Source: Actinomycetes bacterium
GTDB lineage: Bacteria > Actinomycetota > Actinomycetes > Actinomycetales > Dermatophilaceae
Direction of reading: 5' to 3'
DNA: 8,600 nt
Assembly (NCBI GenBank): GCA_023389095.1
Contig: JAEWFB010000679.1
Span: 1 to 8,600 of the forward strand
A program made the translations under genes and the position numbers. Positions 6,255-8,600 of the stretch are shown in pieces (position 1 is the stretch's first letter; every line of letters starts with the position of its first letter). A model generated the notes under the pieces. The model had not been told where the DNA came from and made no database searches. It saw only the letters and a list, made by a program, of their open reading frames with translations.

Positions 6255-6508
6255 GGCCACGCGCGCGGGGTGCGGACCACCCCCCTCCGGGGGCGGTTCC
6301 CCGGCGGTCCGCTGCTCATCGGGACTGCTCGACACCTGCTCATCGTGCCCCACGCAGCCGGGTGTTCGGTGCCACGACACCTCCCGGCGAGCCCCTGGCT
6401 TCCCCGGGAGGACCACGGGAGTGTCCGGAACTCGGCGCGACCCGCGCGTCTCCCGGGCGCGTCGGCTAGTCTGCGAAGGCACGCGGACCTCGAGAGGGAT
6501 GGCTCGAA
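6255..6508. other. Divergent intergenic region between the flippase-like gene and the prs-like gene
   Basis: This 254-base region must hold the start signals for two divergent genes. On the + strand TAGTCT at 6467-6472 is a plausible -10 for the prs-like gene. On the minus strand no TANNNT box is found here, so the flippase-like gene's promoter is not visible. Inverted repeats are gcggacc/ggtccgc (6272-6278 with 6306-6312), which encloses ccccc-tcc-ggggg at 6281-6293, and cctcccgg/ccgggagg (6380-6387 with 6404-6411). If the flippase-like protein starts at GTG 6335, the left part is coding. Confidence 0.55.
6467..6472 (+). promoter_or_regulatory. Predicted -10 element of the prs-like operon
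   Basis: TAGTCT fits TANNNT and is the only TA dinucleotide between 6255 and 6508, so it stands out in the GC-rich spacer. A start about seven bases downstream would leave a leader of about 30 bases containing GAGAGGG near 6492-6498 ahead of the GTG at 6509. No -35 is recognised. Confidence 0.5.
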
Positions 6509-7498
6509 GTGAACGATGTGGTCGTGTTCAGCGGCTCGGCTCACCCGGCGCTCGCCGACCGGATCTGCGCCCACCTCGGGGTGACCCGCTCCCCCGTGGA
6601 CATCAAGCGGTTCAGCAACGACTGTCTCCAGGCCCAGCTGCTCGCGAACTGCCGCCAGCGCGACGTCTACATCGTGCAGCCGCTGGTGCCGCCCACCCAG
6701 GAGCACCTCATGGAGCTGCTCCTCATGATCGACGCCGCCCGGGGCGCGTCCGCGGCCCAGATCACCGCCGTGATGCCGCACTACGCGTACGCGCGCTCGG
6801 ACAAGAAGGACGCCTCCCGCATCTCGCTCGGCGGGCGTCTCGTCGCCGACATGATCTCGACGGCGGGCGCGCACCGCGTGCTGACGATGGCCCTGCACGC
6901 GCCCCAGGTGCACGGGTTCTTCTCGACGCCGGTCGACCACCTCACCGCCATCGGCGTGCTCGCCGACCACTTCCGCGGCAGCGACCTCACCGACTCGATC
7001 GTCGTGAGCCCCGACCTCGGCAACGCCAAGGTCGCCACCCAGTTCTCCCGCCTGCTCGGGCTGCCCGTCGCCGCCGGGTCGAAGCAGCGGGTTGCCGACG
7101 ACCGCGTCGTCATCGACTCCATCGTCGGCGACGTCTCCGGCCGGCGGGCCATCATCCTCGACGACGAGATCGCCACGGGCGGGTCGATGCTCGAGCTGAT
7201 GGACCGGCTCAAGGACGCGGGCGCCACCGAGGCCGCCATCGTCTGCACGCACGGCCTGTTCGCGGGCAAGGCGGTCGAGCGCCTGCGCGACCACCCGTTC
7301 GTCACCGAGGTCGTCACCACCGACACCGTGCCACCGCCGGACGGCTGGCCCGAGCTGACGGTGCGGTCGGTGTCGGCGCTCTTCGCCGAGGCGATCAGCC
7401 GCATCCACCACGGACGCTCGATCAGCTCGCTGTTCGAGGGTGTCGACCCGACGCACGGGCCGCCGCAGGCCCGGCTCCCCTTCGACACCCTCGCATGA
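6509..7498 (+). CDS. Ribose-phosphate pyrophosphokinase family protein, non-canonical paralogue
   Basis: This 329-residue protein aligns end to end with bacterial PRPP synthase, which makes phosphoribosyl pyrophosphate from ribose 5-phosphate and ATP. Family motifs are RFSND at 34-38, HYAYARSDKK at 91-100, ALHAPQVHGFF at 128-138, VVSPDLGNAK at 165-174, the flexible-loop Lys192/Arg194, and the PRPP loop LDDEIATGGS at 217-226. Several positions differ from E. coli Prs: the FSDGE nucleotide-site motif reads FSNDC (Asp37 to Asn, Glu39 to Cys), the Asp before the metal-binding His is Ala128, and the third Asp of the PRPP loop is Ala222. The YARSDKK signature suggests a branch distinct from housekeeping Prs. 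It may make PRPP with altered nucleotide use or regulation, or may be regulatory only. The start is a GTG with GAGAGGG about 11 bases upstream. Its stop overlaps the next gene as ATGA. Confidence 0.85.
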   Translation: MNDVVVFSGSAHPALADRICAHLGVTRSPVDIKRFSNDCLQAQLLANCRQRDVYIVQPLVPPTQEHLMELLLMIDAARGASAAQITAVMPHYAYARSDKKDASRISLGGRLVADMISTAGAHRVLTMALHAPQVHGFFSTPVDHLTAIGVLADHFRGSDLTDSIVVSPDLGNAKVATQFSRLLGLPVAAGSKQRVADDRVVIDSIVGDVSGRRAIILDDEIATGGSMLELMDRLKDAGATEAAIVCTHGLFAGKAVERLRDHPFVTEVVTTDTVPPPDGWPELTVRSVSALFAEAISRIHHGRSISSLFEGVDPTHGPPQARLPFDTLA

Positions 7499-7893
7499 CG
7501 CGCACCGTCGGCCCGGTGCTGCGTCGGCCCGTCGTGGCAGCCGTGCTCGACGTCGTCCTCGTCGTCGTGTTCGCGGCCGTCGGGCGCGCCAGCCACGCCG
7601 AGGCGAGCCCGGTCGTCGGCGCTCTGACGACCGCCTGGCCGTTCCTCGCCGGCACCCTGCTCGGGTGGCTCGTCGTGCGGGTCGTGCGCCACAGCTGGCC
7701 CGTCGACGTCGGTCCGGGCGTCACGGTCTGGTTCTCCACCGTGCTGGTCGGGATGTTGCTGCGCCACCTCGCCGGTGCCGGGACGGCCGCGAGCTTCGTC
7801 GTCGTCGCCTCGGTGGTCCTGGCCGTGTTCCTGCTGGGCTCGCGAGCCCTCGCCGGGTTCCTCGCCCGACGCCGGGCCGAGTCACCCGCCTGA
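7495..7893 (+). CDS. DUF3054 family integral membrane protein
   Basis: A 132-residue protein with four predicted membrane segments at about 12-30, 47-65, 74-92 and 98-120, and a basic C-terminal end (LARRR). The first helix ending VFAAVGRASH and the second starting AWPFLAGTLLGW match the pattern I recall for the DUF3054 family, whose function is unknown. The ATG at 7495 overlaps the stop of the prs-like gene (ATGA) and has no Shine-Dalgarno, so translation is probably coupled. No catalytic motif is visible. It could be a small transporter or accessory protein; assignment beyond the family would be a guess. Confidence 0.82.
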   Translation: MTRTVGPVLRRPVVAAVLDVVLVVVFAAVGRASHAEASPVVGALTTAWPFLAGTLLGWLVVRVVRHSWPVDVGPGVTVWFSTVLVGMLLRHLAGAGTAASFVVVASVVLAVFLLGSRALAGFLARRRAESPA

Positions 7894-7912
7894 ACGGCCG
7901 GGCCGCACGCGG

Positions 7913-7947
7913 CTGAGGGCCGCAACCCGTCGGGTCACGGCCCTCAG
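7913..7947. terminator. Bidirectional terminator-like hairpin between convergent DUF3054 and arc
   Basis: The 10-bp inverted repeat ctgagggccg (7913-7922) and cggccctcag (7938-7947) encloses a smaller accc/gggt stem (7925-7928 with 7932-7935), giving a long compound hairpin. It lies in the 83-base gap between the DUF3054 stop and the arc stop. There is no U-run. Confidence 0.75.
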
Positions 7948-7976
7948 GCCCGAGCGTCCTTGCGGCCCAGAGGTGC

Positions 7977-8600
7977 TCAGAGGTACTGGCCGGTGTTGGC
8001 GGTCGAGATCGAGCGACCCGGCTCGGTGCCGTCCTTGCCCTTGAGCAGCGTGCGGATGTAGACGATGCGCTCGCCCTTCTTGCCGCTGATCCGCGCCCAG
8101 TCGTCGGGGTTGGTCGTGTTGGGCAGGTCCTCGTTCTCCTTGAACTCGTCGACGCAGCTGGTGAGCACGTGCTCGACGCGGATGCCCTTCTGCCCCGTCG
8201 TGAGGAACTCCTTGATCGCGAGCTTCTTGGCGCGGTCGACGATGTTCTGGATCATCGCCCCGGAGTTGAAGTCCTTGAAGTACAGGATCTCCTTGTCGCC
8301 GCCCTGGTAGGTGACCTCGAGGAACCGGTTCTCCTCCATCTCGGAGTACATCCGCTCGACGGCCGCCGTGATCATCGCCTCGATGGTGGCCGTGCGGTCG
8401 CCACGGTGGACGGCGAGGTCGTGCTCGTGCAGCGGCAGCGCCGTCGTCAGGTACTTGCTGAAGATGTCGCGGGCGCTCTCGGCGTCGGGACGCTCGATCT
8501 TGATCTTGGCGTCGAGACGGCCCGGCCGCAGGATCGCGGGGTCGATCATGTCCTCGCGGTTGGACGCCCCGATGACGATGACGTTCTCGAGCCGCTCGAC
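7977..8600 (-). CDS. arc: Proteasomal AAA+ ATPase ARC/Mpa, C-terminal part
   Basis: The 207 visible residues are the C-terminal part of the hexameric ATPase that binds pupylated proteins, unfolds them and feeds them to the 20S core. The frame is open to the right edge, so the coiled coil, OB domains, Walker A and Walker B lie outside. Visible landmarks are sensor-1 in VIVIGASNRED, the arginine-finger region AILRPGRLD and a helical small domain. Downstream, YFKDFNSGAMIQNIVDRAK and a conserved segment around NPDDWARISGKKGERIVYIR are typical of ARC/Mpa. The extreme C-terminus is GQYL, the tail that inserts into pockets of the alpha ring and opens the gate. It lies on the same strand as dop-pup-prcBA but is separated from dop by about 4.3 kb of other genes. 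The symbol is mpa in mycobacteria. Confidence 0.97.
   Translation of the reverse strand, partial: VERLENVIVIGASNREDMIDPAILRPGRLDAKIKIERPDAESARDIFSKYLTTALPLHEHDLAVHRGDRTATIEAMITAAVERMYSEMEENRFLEVTYQGGDKEILYFKDFNSGAMIQNIVDRAKKLAIKEFLTTGQKGIRVEHVLTSCVDEFKENEDLPNTTNPDDWARISGKKGERIVYIRTLLKGKDGTEPGRSISTANTGQYL

Noticed and set aside
6380..6411. CCTCCCGG/CCGGGAGG inverted repeat as a specific operator
   Set aside because: The 8-bp arms are made of near-palindromic CCCGGG sequence, which is expected by chance at this GC content. Kept only as part of the intergenic description.
6255..6482. Longest start of the flippase-like protein (908 residues from 6482)
   Set aside because: It would overlap the predicted -10 of the prs-like operon. 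The extra N-terminus is Arg/Pro-rich and has no ribosome site; starts at 6254 or 6335 are more likely.
4479..6512. Long + strand open frame of 677 codons opposite the flippase-like gene
   Set aside because: Its product is rich in Arg, Gly, Asp and Glu with no domain pattern. It is antisense to a protein with clear membrane segments and the PTPGGLGGIE motif. High GC removes stop codons from the opposite frames.
5140..7893. + strand frame of 917 codons ending in the DUF3054 protein
   Set aside because: Only its last 132 residues are real. The upstream part runs antisense to the flippase-like gene and out of frame through the prs-like gene, with Arg/Pro-rich nonsense sequence. This is not a fusion.
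1..8600. tRNA, rRNA, CRISPR array, insertion sequence or phage attachment site
   Set aside because: I found no cloverleaf, no regularly spaced repeats, no transposase motif and no terminal inverted repeats with target duplications.

Overview
The window is a very GC-rich stretch whose core is a bacterial 20S proteasome and pupylation locus. This gene set (pup, prcB, prcA, dop and the ATPase arc/mpa) is characteristic of Actinobacteria. The GC content, the GTG starts and the ATGA/GTGA stop-start overlaps also fit that group. A member of Micrococcales or a close relative is plausible, but the sequence alone does not settle the family.

Layout, left to right. (1) 1-167, + strand: the last 54 residues of an unidentified protein with an acidic Ala/Asp/Glu-rich tail. 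(2) 196-237: a strong hairpin between this gene and the convergent proteasome operon, probably a two-way terminator. (3) 249-3697, - strand: the operon dop > pup > prcB > prcA, transcribed right to left. It contains Dop (Pup deamidase/depupylase), Pup ending in GGQ, the catalytic beta subunit with its Thr nucleophile, and the alpha subunit. pup/prcB and prcB/prcA overlap by four bases. dop and pup each have the 11-mer CGTTAGGGTCG upstream. At dop it sits so close to the ATG that a leaderless mRNA is predicted. (4) 3756-6254 (or to 6335), - strand: a large membrane protein made of an N-terminal membrane block, a degenerate kinase-like domain and a C-terminal YbhN/LPG-synthase-type flippase-like domain. 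(5) 6255-6508: a divergent intergenic region with inverted repeats and a -10-like box for the rightward operon. (6) 6509-7893, + strand: a non-canonical ribose-phosphate pyrophosphokinase family protein, translationally coupled to a four-TM DUF3054 protein. (7) 7913-7947: a hairpin between convergent genes. (8) 7977-8600, - strand: the C-terminal part of the proteasomal AAA+ ATPase (ARC/Mpa), ending in GQYL and running off the right edge.

How it works together. Pup is translated ending in Gln. Dop deamidates it to Glu, and PafA (not in this window) ligates it to substrate lysines. ARC/Mpa recognises Pup, unfolds the substrate and docks its GQYL tail into the alpha ring; the expected Lys52 of PrcA is present. 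The substrate is then cut by the PrcB Thr nucleophile. The unusual part is the roughly 4 kb block between arc and dop, holding the pseudokinase-flippase fusion, the divergent Prs paralogue and the DUF3054 gene. Whether it has any functional link to the proteasome is unknown.
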